From assembly GCF_003013395.1 (NCBI RefSeq), contig NZ_PXZM01000029.1, positions 221,748-285,747 of the forward strand: a stretch of 64,000 nucleotides of DNA. Reading direction: 5' to 3'. This DNA is from Brevibacillus fortis. GTDB taxonomy: Bacteria > Bacillota > Bacilli > Brevibacillales > Brevibacillaceae. Shown piece after piece: positions 20,001-30,286 of this stretch. Each line of letters begins with the position of its first letter. Positions within the stretch are counted from its first letter, which is position 1. Under the pieces are notes generated by a model that was not told where the DNA came from, did no database searches, and saw only the letters and a list, made by a program, of their open reading frames with translations. The position numbers and the translations under genes were made by a program.

Positions 20001-23000
20001 AACTGTTCAAAAGTGCGAGCCGACAGCACAAGCAAATAGCCCGGCTTTTTCGCATGACTCCGCTCTACCTGTGGTGCCTCTTCGATGACCATATGCGCAT
20101 TTGTACCGCTAGCTCCAAAGGAACTGATCGCCGCACAACGTTTGGCTTGCGGCTCCACTGACCATTCCTTCATGCTTGTATTCACATAAAACGGGCTGTC
20201 TGCAAACTTAATGTTGGCGTTCCCTTCCTCAAAATGTAGGGATGGCGCTATTTGTTTGTGTTTTAATGACAAAAGGATTTTGATGACCCCTGCAACGCCT
20301 GCTGCGATCTGCGTATGACCAATATTCGTCTTGATCGATCCAATCGCACAAAATTCTTTTTTATCCGTATAGGCTCGAAAAGCGCGAGTCAGCGCTTGAT
20401 ACTCAATCGGATCCCCTAGTTTGGTCCCTGTTCCATGAGCCTCGACCATCGTAATTTGGGCAGGATTGATGTCATATATATCGTAGACATTGCGTTCCAA
20501 GCGTTCCTGAGATTTCGCACTCGGCGCAGTAATCCCATTCGTCGTACCATCCTGATTGATTCCCGAGCCTCGAATGACACCATAAATATGGTCACCGCAC
20601 GCGATAGCTTCCGAGAGTCGTTTCAGTACAACGACACCAGCGCCTTCCCCCGTAGCAAAGCCATCGGCCCGTTCATCAAACGTATGGCAACGTCCTGTCG
20701 GTGACAGCATCCCCGCTCGCTTGGCAGACAAATAGAAGCCCGGCGTAGATTGAATGAAGACACCACCTGCCAATGCCATGTCGACCTCACCTGTCCGCAA
20801 GGCTTGGCACGCCATATGAATCGCTACCAAGGAACTGGAGCAAGCCGTATCAATCGTGACGGCAGGTCCTTGCAAGTCCAGATGATAAGCAACCCGAGCA
20901 GGCACAATGGACTCCATATTTCCCCAGAATGCTTGGGCAGGAGGATTCTCTCCCACGAGACGATCGTAATCTCCTTTGGCACATCCTGCGTAAACACCAC
21001 ATTGGATTCCTTGCACGCCTAGACCCGCATAGCCAGCATCCTCCAACGCCTTCCAGGATTCCTCTAAAAAGAATCGTTGCTGCGGATCCATATAGTCAGC
21101 TTCCAGACCGGAGATGTTGAAAAAAAGCGGATCAAACAAGTCAATATTCTCTACAAGCCCGCCATATTGATAACCATCTGCCTCGTCCAGACCGTACTCT
21201 GATAAATCCCAACGTGTCACTTTCTTAAGTAAATCCGAGCCGTTCACTAAGTGATCCCATAAGTCATCAGCGTTGTTCGATGAGGAAAAGGTACCGCTCA
21301 TTCCAATAATCGCAATGGGTTCAGTGGAGAACGAAGCTTTTTCTGACACGCTCACTTTTTCCTCTGAAAGCATAGGAGCTTCTTGAATGAATGGCTCAGT
21401 CTGAATAGCAGAGACGGAATCTTCACTCTGCTCGGATAGACTGCTCTTCTGCCCTAACGCTTGAGCAATGACCTCTTTGTACTCAGACAAAATATAGCTT
21501 GCAAGTTGATTTACCGAGCTGTAATCAAAAAGAATCGTCGTCTCAATTTCAATCATCAATGCTTGATTGATCTCTTGAACCAATCTAACGCCAAGAATGG
21601 AATCCAATCCATAATCTCTGAACGCGTCATCCACATCGATCGAATCGACATCTACTTCCAATGCGGTGACCAGCTTTTCAATAATCGTATCCTTCACATA
21701 ATCCGTCACCGTCTGCTCGGTCACAACAGACTGGCTTGGAATGTATTTGGGTTTTGCAGGGTGAAGGACGCCATCGCTTTTTCCAATGACAATCTGTTGT
21801 CCCAGATCATGAGCTTCACGAGCTGGAAAAGAGATCGTGTGAAATCCTTCTTTTTCCAGCACTGTTTGCCACAATGCCGGAGTTAAGGCAGGAGAACCTG
21901 GAATACGTACATCCGTATCTTCAGACAGCCACCAGCCCTCCAAGAGACCAAAGGTCAGATGAAGGAACAAGGAATTACTGCTAATCTCATTTAAAAGCAC
22001 CAAACCGTTTTCTCGCAAAACAGCTTTGGTATGGCGCAAGGTTTTACGAATATCTTTGGTGGCATGCAACACATTAGCCGCAATCACCAGATCGTAATAC
22101 CCCTCTCGAACTCTTTGCTCAGCAAAAGGCGCTTCCACATTAAAAATCTGATAGGTCAGATACGGAACGTGCGGTCCATATTCCTTTTGTGCATACATCA
22201 AAAATGCTTTGGAAATGTCGGTATAGCAATATTCTTCGATACACTTCTGATAAGGCTTCAGCTTTTCAAAAACAAAAGTGCTTGTTCCTCCTGTCCCCGC
22301 ACCAATCTCTATGATGCGAATTCTTGCAGAAGGATCTTTTTTCACCCGTTCTTCCACGTAGGTTGCGACTGTTTGCGCGAGCACTTCATTGTAGTGATCT
22401 GCAACTGGGTTGTTTTTATAAATATTTTGTACCAGTTCCATAGAAGAGCCTGGAAACATGACATCCGTAGCAAGTCGCTTGCCTGTTACAATATGCGGCA
22501 GGGATTTCATCGTGGCTTCCAGCAATCTTATCCGAGCTTCCAGATTGGCATCTTCTCGCCATGCCACCTTACGCCGATTCCATTCCTCCCATACAGGTTC
22601 TACCTCAATAAAGGTCGGATCAACCACCAAGCATTGCTCTCCATCATAACCATCGAGATAGCCATGACGAGTGAACATCGCAATACTTTCTTCCATCCAT
22701 TTTTCATAACGGTGAAGTAAGCCTGTTTTTGCCTTGAGGTCAGCGACATTCACATTTTTGTCAGTAAACCAACCGATGGACTGCATTTGCCCCCATAACA
22801 GTTTGCAGAGAAGCTCGTCCATCTCCTTCCACAACTCGGGGTGGGTATTGTGCAAGCGATCCTGTCTCTTTGTTTGGGGCAGCCAATAGCGTTCCCCTCT
22901 AAATGGATAGGCTGGCAAAGGCACTCGGGTGTATCTGCCGTTTTGATATAAGGAGCTCCAATCCAGCTTGTATCCTTTTACAAATAGATCGGCAAGCGTG

Positions 23001-25252
23001 GACAGCTTTTCTTTACTTACGTTGGTGGTTAGCGAACTGTTCTCTGCTACTTCTGCAATTAACTTTTCCCCGAACTCTTTTAAGCTCTTTTCTAGCTTCA
23101 CAGAATCCGTTTCATAATAGACAAAATAATCAGCAGTTGTTCCTGTTTCTTTTACTTCCGCGATTTTTTGCCGCAATTCATCTACGTCCTTGGCAATAAA
23201 CATGCAACGGTGCGAAAAATGACTTCTCCCTGTGAACAAGGTATAGGAAATATCTTGTTCGTGAAAACGTCCCGCTTCTTTTGCTAACCAATGGGACATT
23301 TCGTTCACTTTTCGCTTGAGAGCTGACTCGCTCTTGGCTGAGAAAGGGAACAAGTAATAAGCTCCTGCTTGCTGAGTGCTTGATATCGGTTGTACCTTTG
23401 GCGCCTCTTCCAGTACCAGATGACTATTGGTTCCGTTCGATCCTAAAGCGCTCACACCTGCTCTTCGCGGAGTTGCATCACTGGTATTCCATTCTCTTAG
23501 CTCGGTGTTGATGAAAAAGGGACTTTCGTTCAATTTGATATGCTTATTGACTTCCTTGACGCTGATCGTAGGAGCAATCTTCTTATATTTCATCGCCATG
23601 ACAACTTTAAACAGACTCGCCAGTCCCGATGCCATCGTGGTATGACCGATGTTGGGCTTATGCGATCCAATCGCGCAAAATTCCGTTTTATCCGTAAACG
23701 AACGAAATGCTTCAATCAATGCCTTCACTTCAATAGGGTCACCCAATTGCGTTCCTGTCCCATGCGTTTCGATATAACTGATCGTCTCAGGATCAACCCC
23801 TGCATTTTCATAGGCATCCACAATCAATTCTTTTTGGGCAAGCATGCTAGGTGCTGTAATACCATTTGATTTTCCTGTCTGATTCACGGTCGAGCCCTTG
23901 ATGACAGCATAAATATGGTCGCCATCCTCCATTGCTTGGGCAACTGGCTTCAGTACGACCGCTCCAACGCCTTCTCCAAACACCATGCCATTTGCATGAT
24001 TGTCAAAGGTGTTGCATGTCCCATCAGGTGACACCACGCCCATTTTCGAGGACATCACAAAAAAATCAGGGGAGCTGTGAATCGCCACTCCGCCTGCAAG
24101 AGCCATTTCGGTTTCTCCCCTACGAAGACTGTCGCAGGCTAAATGAATGGCTACCAAAGCAGAGGAACATGCTGTATCTACAGCAAGACTTGGTCCCTTG
24201 AGATTGAAAAAGTAGGAGAGTCTCGCCCCTAGCATCGACATTTCATTGCCTAGCATCGTATGTGAAGAGACACCTTCGGCCAACAAAGATTTCTCTTTGT
24301 AGTCTGAATTGCGTCCCCCCACAAACACACCTACTTTTCTCCCAGATAACTGTTCAACAGCGTATCCGCTATCTTCAAAAGCTTTATAGGATTCTTGCAG
24401 GAACAACCGTTGTTGAGGGTCCATACTTTTTGCTTCATCAGGCGAAATATTGAAAAAGGATGCATCAAATTGATCAATGTCCTTGAGAAGGCCGCCGTAA
24501 TATTGATCTTCTTCCCAACCACTGCGCGTTATTTCCTCGATACAACTGTTGCCAGATGCAAGATGCTCCCAAAACTCTTCCACTGAATCCGAGCCAGCAA
24601 ACCTGCCAGATATTCCGATGATCGCGATATCGGAGTGGCGAATTTCTTTGACTGTATCATCCGATAGATTCCCTTCGTTTGCTGAAACAGTCTGAATGAT
24701 TCGGCTGTCATCCGCTACTATCTCTGCCGCAAATTGCAGAGAGATATATTCAGCCAGCTCACCCACCTCTGTATAATCAAAAATAACTTCTACGCCTAGA
24801 TTAATCCCCAAGTCAGTATTAATTGCTTCTACTAATTCGACCGCCAGCACAGAATGAATGCCCATTTCTATGAAACTTTTATCGAAATTCAAGGTTTCTA
24901 CTGGTGTATCCAATAGCTGAGCGATGATTTTACCGATCTTGCTCGCAATCGTCGATGAACCGTTATCGGCCTGGGTATGATCTGTTGTTGGAGCGATTCC
25001 CTGATACTTTTCTATAATGTGTGTGGCTAGTTGCTGGGTATTCTCATGATCAAAAACGACCTCAATCCCCAAGTCAATGCCTAGCTTCCCATTGATCAGC
25101 TCTACCATTTCTACAGACAATACCGAGCTGATACCTAATTCTACAAAGTTTTTATCGAAATCCAAGGGATTCGTCGTATCTTTTAATAAGTCGGTCATTA
25201 CTTCTTTCACTATGGTTTCAATATCATGAAATGAATGAAAAAGCACCTTCAT
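17087..25252 (-). CDS. trans-AT polyketide synthase, ACP-ACP-KS-MT-ACP-KS-DH-KR
   Basis: First multimodular PKS of the operon, 2721 aa. Domains: ACP 1-85 (GISS, Ser43); ACP 100-172 (GIHS, Ser134); KS 207-620 (Cys near 362, THGTGT near 496, NIGH near 536); C-methyltransferase about 805-1160 (EIGAGTGGTS near 985); ACP with GLDS near 1216; KS 1313-1735 (Cys near 1464, AHGTGT near 1605, NIGH near 1641); DH about 1913-2200 (HVVKGQRVLP; D-S-A-L-Q); KR about 2440-2660 (GGAGGIG; QSNYA). It ends straight after the KR, so the last module is completed by MT-ACP at the start of the next protein. No loading enzyme such as GNAT or an acyl-CoA ligase is fused to the N-terminus; the tandem ACPs either receive a starter in trans or belong to a module encoded elsewhere. 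The AAAGGGGGGAG site lies 6 bases before the ATG. Confidence 0.96.
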   Translation of the reverse strand: MKVLFHSFHDIETIVKEVMTDLLKDTTNPLDFDKNFVELGISSVLSVEMVELINGKLGIDLGIEVVFDHENTQQLATHIIEKYQGIAPTTDHTQADNGSSTIASKIGKIIAQLLDTPVETLNFDKSFIEMGIHSVLAVELVEAINTDLGINLGVEVIFDYTEVGELAEYISLQFAAEIVADDSRIIQTVSANEGNLSDDTVKEIRHSDIAIIGISGRFAGSDSVEEFWEHLASGNSCIEEITRSGWEEDQYYGGLLKDIDQFDASFFNISPDEAKSMDPQQRLFLQESYKAFEDSGYAVEQLSGRKVGVFVGGRNSDYKEKSLLAEGVSSHTMLGNEMSMLGARLSYFFNLKGPSLAVDTACSSALVAIHLACDSLRRGETEMALAGGVAIHSSPDFFVMSSKMGVVSPDGTCNTFDNHANGMVFGEGVGAVVLKPVAQAMEDGDHIYAVIKGSTVNQTGKSNGITAPSMLAQKELIVDAYENAGVDPETISYIETHGTGTQLGDPIEVKALIEAFRSFTDKTEFCAIGSHKPNIGHTTMASGLASLFKVVMAMKYKKIAPTISVKEVNKHIKLNESPFFINTELREWNTSDATPRRAGVSALGSNGTNSHLVLEEAPKVQPISSTQQAGAYYLFPFSAKSESALKRKVNEMSHWLAKEAGRFHEQDISYTLFTGRSHFSHRCMFIAKDVDELRQKIAEVKETGTTADYFVYYETDSVKLEKSLKEFGEKLIAEVAENSSLTTNVSKEKLSTLADLFVKGYKLDWSSLYQNGRYTRVPLPAYPFRGERYWLPQTKRQDRLHNTHPELWKEMDELLCKLLWGQMQSIGWFTDKNVNVADLKAKTGLLHRYEKWMEESIAMFTRHGYLDGYDGEQCLVVDPTFIEVEPVWEEWNRRKVAWREDANLEARIRLLEATMKSLPHIVTGKRLATDVMFPGSSMELVQNIYKNNPVADHYNEVLAQTVATYVEERVKKDPSARIRIIEIGAGTGGTSTFVFEKLKPYQKCIEEYCYTDISKAFLMYAQKEYGPHVPYLTYQIFNVEAPFAEQRVREGYYDLVIAANVLHATKDIRKTLRHTKAVLRENGLVLLNEISSNSLFLHLTFGLLEGWWLSEDTDVRIPGSPALTPALWQTVLEKEGFHTISFPAREAHDLGQQIVIGKSDGVLHPAKPKYIPSQSVVTEQTVTDYVKDTIIEKLVTALEVDVDSIDVDDAFRDYGLDSILGVRLVQEINQALMIEIETTILFDYSSVNQLASYILSEYKEVIAQALGQKSSLSEQSEDSVSAIQTEPFIQEAPMLSEEKVSVSEKASFSTEPIAIIGMSGTFSSSNNADDLWDHLVNGSDLLKKVTRWDLSEYGLDEADGYQYGGLVENIDLFDPLFFNISGLEADYMDPQQRFFLEESWKALEDAGYAGLGVQGIQCGVYAGCAKGDYDRLVGENPPAQAFWGNMESIVPARVAYHLDLQGPAVTIDTACSSSLVAIHMACQALRTGEVDMALAGGVFIQSTPGFYLSAKRAGMLSPTGRCHTFDERADGFATGEGAGVVVLKRLSEAIACGDHIYGVIRGSGINQDGTTNGITAPSAKSQERLERNVYDIYDINPAQITMVEAHGTGTKLGDPIEYQALTRAFRAYTDKKEFCAIGSIKTNIGHTQIAAGVAGVIKILLSLKHKQIAPSLHFEEGNANIKFADSPFYVNTSMKEWSVEPQAKRCAAISSFGASGTNAHMVIEEAPQVERSHAKKPGYLLVLSARTFEQLRQQVAQLLSFCEKAPETDCGNISYTLLVGRKHFHHRFSCIVQNKAELVQLLKKWLETGKASQAFVSELNEKDHREQTALKRYGNQSIENLHVTSQASEYLEQLSVIAELFVQGYGLDYDKLFANDQYSRISLPTYPFAKERHWVLESETNARVMANATTASVIHPMLHQNTSTFSEQRFSSTFTGKEFFLADHVVKGQRVLPGVAYLEMARTAMEHAVGENVHGDTAIKLQNVVWARPIVVGDQPVQVHTGLVLEEDGEVSYQIYSETESSDAEIVVHSQGNAVLSPLSELQMLDLPVLQEQCSEQVISSEEFYEFFKAIQIDYGFGHKGIDKVYVGSGQVLAKLVLPLSVKGSEDQYVLHPSLMDSALQASVELTLSSRDVMSSDSIAKRKPVMPFALEEMEIISPCTSEMWAYVRYSEGSQAGDKVEKYDMDLCDDTGTICVRMKGFTSRVLEREIQTDRTATNAPVETSSESLIGTMLLSPVWEEVVMDRGLATPLANDHILLVCADDENRSLVQQRYPGASVMEITPAESIDDIASKLELFGSIDHIIWIAPWIDLEYLAEEALIIEQERGVFHVFRLLKALLKLGYDTKEVGWSLVTFQTQPIHQNDAVNPIHASLYGLVGSMAKEYANWRIRLVDLEAGRAWPMEEVFTLPADVEGNASVYRGGKWYRQELIPLRHPQWEQASYRQGGVYVVIGGAGGIGEVWSEYMISTYQAQIIWIGRREKDTAIQAKVDRLSKLGPAPVYIAADATNRKSLYFAYEEIKKRYKQVNGVIHSAIVLLDKSLANMDEERFRAGLSAKVDVSVRIAQVFDREPLDFVMFFSSINSFTKSPGQSNYASGCTFKDIFAHQLSLHSLSAVKVMNWGYWANVGIVASKDYQERMAQAGLGSIEPREAMVALENLLAGPMNQVALVKTTKSQAMLKVNPDKSIHIYPEKLVSQIESVKNDMPKLEFSSQRRQSEMEAYK

Positions 25253-25272
25253 ACTCGACTCCCCCCTTTCTC

Positions 25273-26088
25273 CTACACTGATTTCTCACCAACAGCCATG
25301 TATAGCTGTCTGAGGATAGAATGCCCTTCACTATGAAGCATGTTTCGCCATGCAACAGATAGCTTACCCAACGCCTTGCTGGATAAATAACCGTCACGCA
25401 CCAACTGCACAGGTATGCCTACTCCCTCCGACTTTAGAAACATTTCATACCCGAGAAGCTCACTGTGGGCGCAGATGACTTCGAAATCTATTTTTCCAAG
25501 TCCGCCTTGCTTGAGGACCGTTGGCAATTCACGACCAATTTTCGGGTTGCCACCTTCCGCATAGCGTGCCGCGCAGTAGGCATCATACAGCTCTCTCAAT
25601 TCTGGTACATGTGGTGTGGTCATGATGTGCATCTCGAAATCGTTGTCGATAAATACCGCCCTGCCACCTGGTTTTAACACCCTCGCCACTTCGCGAACCG
25701 CACCGACTGGGTCAGGTAAATGTTCCAATACGAGTCGCGTTATCGCAAAATCGTAGGAATCACTAGGTAAGCCAGTTTCCATGATCGATCCCTCGACAAT
25801 CTCAAATCGATCCGATTGCTTTTGTGTCAAATAGTTTCTTGAATAATCAACGAGAAGAGGATCAATCTCCAATCCCGTCACTCTGCCATTTGGAAACTTC
25901 TGCATGACCTTTTCCATCACGAATCCTGGCCCCGAGCCTAGCTCTATGACCGACATCCCATCTGTCAGACCAAACTCGATATAATGCTTAAGCTCTTTAT
26001 CCCAAAACAACTCCACCTGAGATTTCAAACGTTCTATTTCTACTTCAACATTCGTTGCAATGTTTGCGATTTGATAAGAACCTTCCAT
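25273..26088 (-). CDS. SAM-dependent methyltransferase in PKS operon
   Basis: Class I methyltransferase of about 271 aa with the SAM-binding motif ELGSGPG, followed by an acidic ribose-binding loop (GLEIDP) and a post-II region (LVLEHLPDP). Free-standing, unlike the C-methyltransferase domains embedded in the PKSs, so O- or N-methylation of the product or an intermediate is a reasonable inference; the substrate cannot be read from the sequence. The chosen ATG lies two bases after the TAA of the hydrolase gene, with GGAGGT inside that gene's end about 10 bases upstream. An in-frame ATG at 26109 would overlap the hydrolase by 20 bases and lacks as good a site. It sits 20 bases before the first PKS gene, so it is co-transcribed with it. 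Confidence 0.85.
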   Translation of the reverse strand: MEGSYQIANIATNVEVEIERLKSQVELFWDKELKHYIEFGLTDGMSVIELGSGPGFVMEKVMQKFPNGRVTGLEIDPLLVDYSRNYLTQKQSDRFEIVEGSIMETGLPSDSYDFAITRLVLEHLPDPVGAVREVARVLKPGGRAVFIDNDFEMHIMTTPHVPELRELYDAYCAARYAEGGNPKIGRELPTVLKQGGLGKIDFEVICAHSELLGYEMFLKSEGVGIPVQLVRDGYLSSKALGKLSVAWRNMLHSEGHSILRQLYMAVGEKSV

Positions 26089-26089
26089 G

Positions 26090-26890
26090 TTATTCCCTAC
26101 CTCCGCCATTCAGATAAGATTCGTTCAAAAATGCCAAAATCTGACCAGCAACCGCTTCCCATTCAGGATCAAGCATCATATCATGACTGGCATGTTGGAA
26201 CAGGACAGGCTCGATTCCGTATGCCTTGCCAATACGGCGCGTTGTTTTCTCAGAAATCATCCGATCTTGTTTGGAGCCAAGAACCAGCATCGGAGCTTTC
26301 GCACTGATGGTTTTAGGAACAATTTTCCCATTCATCTCGGTTCTTGCTTTCAGTGATTCAGGTTGCAAGAGCTTCACCCACTCGTCCTTTTTTTCAATCG
26401 GCAGCTCCTTGGAAAAAAAGACATTGGCAAGCAATGAGGCATCTCTTTTGTCGTTATATGTAAACAGTTGCATAGCTTCTTTAAAATTCCTGAACATTAA
26501 TCGGAATAAGTCACGCATACCGCCATGAGGAGGAATCGAGGCAACGAGAACAGTACCCGAGATTATATCCGGATACTGGTGCAAGATCTTTTGCACAATT
26601 CCTCCGCCCATGGAGTGTCCGATCAGCACTGGCTTGCTTTTTAGACGACCTATCACTTCAAGAACATCATCCGTGTAATCCTGTAGTGTGTAGGAATGAA
26701 GATTCTCATAGCCGTCACTTTCACCGTGTCCACGAAGGCTCAGCGCATAGGAAGAAAAGCCTTGATCCGCAAAATAAGGTAGGAAGTTTTTCTCCCAACA
26801 CCATGCTCCGTGACATGCTCCATGCACAAAAAGAAGAGGCGCTTCGCTTGAAACGCCTTCAGGGTGGTATTCAACTAGTTCCAAATTCAT
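26090..26890 (-). CDS. alpha/beta hydrolase of the PKS operon
   Basis: A 266-aa alpha/beta-hydrolase with an oxyanion segment (FVHGACHGAWCWE), a nucleophile elbow GHSMGG near residue 93, an acid-bearing strand (LVLGSKQDRM) and a C-terminal His region (HASHDMML), so the catalytic triad appears complete. No signal peptide. Lying between the AT-ER and methyltransferase genes in a tight operon, it may be a free-standing type II thioesterase-like editor or may hydrolyse a protecting group or ester on the product. Sequence alone does not distinguish these. It begins 38 bases after the AT-ER stop codon with a GGAA-type site. Confidence 0.85.
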   Translation of the reverse strand: MNLELVEYHPEGVSSEAPLLFVHGACHGAWCWEKNFLPYFADQGFSSYALSLRGHGESDGYENLHSYTLQDYTDDVLEVIGRLKSKPVLIGHSMGGGIVQKILHQYPDIISGTVLVASIPPHGGMRDLFRLMFRNFKEAMQLFTYNDKRDASLLANVFFSKELPIEKKDEWVKLLQPESLKARTEMNGKIVPKTISAKAPMLVLGSKQDRMISEKTTRRIGKAYGIEPVLFQHASHDMMLDPEWEAVAGQILAFLNESYLNGGGRE

Positions 26891-26928
26891 TTTCGCAGTT
26901 CCTTTCTTATTTGAGAGTCATTCCTTTT

Positions 26929-29900
26929 TTATTTGCTTGAACCTGTTAAGACGTAAATACGTTGATTCAAAAGGTTGGCTGTCTCCTTTATCAGCATTTC
27001 ACCGATTTGCTCAACATGACGGTCTCTCCAGTTTTCAACAGCTGTTCCCTTCACCCATTGATTAAAAGAACCTAACGCAGGACCGCAGTAAATCTGATAG
27101 TCCACTTTATAGCTTTCCGCTCCATCCAAAGCCCAGTCAAAGCAGCGGTTAAAATACCATTTGAAAAGTAATGCCATTTTATATTTAGGCGTACGTTCCG
27201 CTCTTTTCAATTCCTGAGGCGGACAAGTGGTTTTCATCTGTTCATACACCTCTTCAAAGCTGCGTTTAAAATACTTTTCCTGTAGCTGTTTCTTGGTTTT
27301 CTCATCGATTTCATCTAGAGAGTTGTATTGACGGTAGAGGTCGTGCAATTTGTTCGCTCTCGCTGGAAAGAACAACCCTTTTTTCAACACCTGAATTTTG
27401 GCTCCCATTTCAAACATTTCACCGGCTGGAGCGTACTCTGTGTCTTGAACATTGGCCAACTGCAACGAATCCTTCACCGACTCGCTGGTCGCCGCCTCCA
27501 CTGTGCACTGGTTAATCGACCCTGTGACAATATAGTCCGCCCCGAGCATGAAAGCGACCGCTGCCGCCTCAGGAGTTCCAATTCCGCCCGCAGCCCCGAT
27601 TCTGATCGGCTTACGGTAGCCATACTTTTGCATCATGTTATCTCGTAACCTGATCATCGCTGGCATCAGAGCAGAAGCCACGCCATGATCGGTATTTCCC
27701 CCAGAATCGGCCTCCACCGTTAACTCATCCGCCATCGGAACTTCTCGTAACAGGCTTGCTTCTTCCCTCGTCAGTTTCTGTTCTTGCACCAATTTTTCTA
27801 TCAAGTACTCAGGTGCAGGACTTAAAAAGGCTTCCGCTACCTCAGGCTGTGATACCTTAGCAAAAATTTTGTTTGCCGCTTCCACATACCCGTTCATCCC
27901 CCGTTTTAATCCCTTGGCCCGATAGATGATCAACGCAGGGGTAATTGCCATAAACGCAGATGCTTCTATCACCCTCACTTGATAAGCAAGATACAGATCG
28001 ACGGTTTTTTCTTCCATAGTCGGGTCGCTTGGATGATGCAACAAATTCATCCCATACGGCTCGCCATGCTGTAGTTCACGTTGAATCTGTTGGATGGCAC
28101 GCTCGATTCTATCCAGCTGTAAGCCACCGCTTCCGAAAAAGCCCATCATCCCGGCTTTCCCCATTTTAATGACCAGCTTTTCCGATGAGATTCCCTTGTA
28201 CATGGCTCCGGCCACGTAGGGATATTTCAGTTTGTAGTCCTGTTTAAATTGCTGATTTCCCAACGAAAAAGCAGTAATATCTTTTGGCTGCTCCATGCTA
28301 TTCGATTTCTCTTCCGCCTGTACGGCAATAAAGCCCGGCTTCGCCTCTTGTACAATGGTTTCTTTCTCTTCTTTCTCTTCTTTCTCTTCTACAATCAGCG
28401 GCTCTGCTTCATTTCGGATCGTCGTCACTAACTTTGTCAGCACAGTACCAGGGCCGACTTCTTCTATCTCGTTTTCCCCCAAGCCCATGAGATATCGAAT
28501 GCTGTCATTCCATTTCACTGGGTGTGTAATTTGTTCAATCAAATTCCGTTTCACATCGCTCTGTTTATAAAGTCTTGCGTGAACATTTGAAATCACAGGG
28601 ATGGTCATACTGGAAAACGCAAACTGATCCAAATAGTCTTCAAAACGTTGCTTCGCATCACTCATGTAACGGGAATGGAATGCTCCGCTCACCTTTAATG
28701 GTATGTATACTTTTACGCCCGCTTCCTGAAAAATGGGGTTGGCACGCTCAATATCTTCTTTCCGACCTGCAATCACAAATTGGGAGGGAGAATTGTGATT
28801 GGCAATATCGATGCTGGTCAAATCGTTTTCATGTAATACACGTTCCACTTGCTCCAAAGTAAACCCGATCACTGCCGCCATCCCCCCGCCGACGGCCTGA
28901 CTCATCAACTCGCCTCTTTTTTTCACCAAATGTAGCCCTGTCTCAAAATCAAACGCCCCTGATGCAAAAAGTGCGTTGTACTCACCTAAGCTGTGCCCCG
29001 CCACATAGTCAGGTTTTTTCCCGGTTTCCTTTACTTTTTTAAGATAGCTAAGCGCATTTACCACATACAAGGCAGGCTGGGTAAACTGGGTTTTACTTAA
29101 CTGCTTGTCCGGATCATTCAGGCATAATTCTTTGATGGAATAACCTAATATCCGATCAGCTTTGGCCGTTATTTCTGGAAACTCATCAAAAAGAGAGCCC
29201 CCCATTCCTTTTATTTGGGAGCCCTGCCCTGGGAAAACGTATGTGGTCATTTTTCTGCCTTCCTCTCTATTCGTATTCAATCGTTTATTTGAGAATAGCT
29301 GCTTAATGCGCTCGATATTTTCTCCGTCCTTTTTAAAAGGAGTGATGATCGAGTAGCATTCTGACTGTGAATCACGCCGCAGATTTCGCTTTGTAAAATT
29401 ACTCAAATTTCCTGCCGGTCCCAAATCCAAATAGATGTAGCTCTGGTGTTTCTCCAGCTCTTGGACAGCTTTTGGAAGCTGCATCGGTTTTCTTACTACT
29501 TGCCAAAAGTAGTCTGCTGGCAGTTCCTTCATGATTTCACCATTTACACACGATACAAAGGGAATCTGGGGAATTCCAAACGATTTGTGTTTCAATACAT
29601 CCCGATAATGTGGTTCAGCCGGATCGATGAAAGCGGAGTGAAAGGCATACGATACGGGTAATCGTTGACAAATTATCCCCTTGCCTTTTACATAATCCTC
29701 CATGCGTTGTAGCTGATGACTGCTCCCGGCAATGACAAAATGCGAATCAAAATTCACCGCTACCAACTCACTATTTTGATGCAATAACGGGTCTTGATGA
29801 TACAAATCGGGATTGTGGAGAATCGCAAGCATACTCCCTTTCTGACAATACGTTTCGTACAGGGTGGCTTGTTCAACCACGAGTTGCAGCAATTCTTCCA

Positions 29901-30240
29901 CAGGCATGGTCCCAGACACAGCCGCTGCCGCAAATTCCCCCAAACTACTCCCTAGACAATAGTCGGGCTTTATTCCGCTTTCCATGAGAACCTGGGCCAG
30001 AGCATATTCCACCATAAAAATGGCGGGATGCGTATAAAGGGTGCGATCAAATATGTCGTCCCGACGCTTCGTGTCATCATATAACTGAGCAAGAACAGAC
30101 TCCCCGATCAGGGAATGTACCTTTTCATCTAATCTGAGCAACCATTTGCGGAATACCGGATTCTGCTCAAAAAGATCTCTCCCCATCTGATAGTACTGAG
30201 ACCCCTGTCCAGAAAACATAAACACAACAGGCTTTTCCAT
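26929..30240 (-). CDS. trans-acting acyl hydrolase-acyltransferase-enoyl reductase (AH-AT-ER)
   Basis: 1103 aa supplying extender units and accessory reactions in trans. Domain 1 (1-310) is AT-like with GSSLGEF (Ser99) and YAFHS (His201); the position normally held by the malonate-binding Arg is Gln124, the change described for proofreading acyl hydrolases of trans-AT systems. Domain 2 (331-640) is a full malonyl-CoA AT: GQGSQ, GHSLGEY (Ser417), LVKKRGELM with the Arg kept, GAFHS. A charged linker rich in E and K (about 640-670) leads to an FMN-dependent enoyl reductase of the PfaD type (about 680-1100; [22 protein letters not shown]). This protein explains why the PKSs carry no AT and can add alpha,beta-saturation. 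AAGGGGTG lies 8 bases before the ATG. Confidence 0.95.
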   Translation of the reverse strand: MEKPVVFMFSGQGSQYYQMGRDLFEQNPVFRKWLLRLDEKVHSLIGESVLAQLYDDTKRRDDIFDRTLYTHPAIFMVEYALAQVLMESGIKPDYCLGSSLGEFAAAAVSGTMPVEELLQLVVEQATLYETYCQKGSMLAILHNPDLYHQDPLLHQNSELVAVNFDSHFVIAGSSHQLQRMEDYVKGKGIICQRLPVSYAFHSAFIDPAEPHYRDVLKHKSFGIPQIPFVSCVNGEIMKELPADYFWQVVRKPMQLPKAVQELEKHQSYIYLDLGPAGNLSNFTKRNLRRDSQSECYSIITPFKKDGENIERIKQLFSNKRLNTNREEGRKMTTYVFPGQGSQIKGMGGSLFDEFPEITAKADRILGYSIKELCLNDPDKQLSKTQFTQPALYVVNALSYLKKVKETGKKPDYVAGHSLGEYNALFASGAFDFETGLHLVKKRGELMSQAVGGGMAAVIGFTLEQVERVLHENDLTSIDIANHNSPSQFVIAGRKEDIERANPIFQEAGVKVYIPLKVSGAFHSRYMSDAKQRFEDYLDQFAFSSMTIPVISNVHARLYKQSDVKRNLIEQITHPVKWNDSIRYLMGLGENEIEEVGPGTVLTKLVTTIRNEAEPLIVEEKEEKEEKETIVQEAKPGFIAVQAEEKSNSMEQPKDITAFSLGNQQFKQDYKLKYPYVAGAMYKGISSEKLVIKMGKAGMMGFFGSGGLQLDRIERAIQQIQRELQHGEPYGMNLLHHPSDPTMEEKTVDLYLAYQVRVIEASAFMAITPALIIYRAKGLKRGMNGYVEAANKIFAKVSQPEVAEAFLSPAPEYLIEKLVQEQKLTREEASLLREVPMADELTVEADSGGNTDHGVASALMPAMIRLRDNMMQKYGYRKPIRIGAAGGIGTPEAAAVAFMLGADYIVTGSINQCTVEAATSESVKDSLQLANVQDTEYAPAGEMFEMGAKIQVLKKGLFFPARANKLHDLYRQYNSLDEIDEKTKKQLQEKYFKRSFEEVYEQMKTTCPPQELKRAERTPKYKMALLFKWYFNRCFDWALDGAESYKVDYQIYCGPALGSFNQWVKGTAVENWRDRHVEQIGEMLIKETANLLNQRIYVLTGSSK

Positions 30241-30286
30241 GTATGATGCACCCCTTGCTTTTATGAAAGGTTTTTATAAACAAAAC

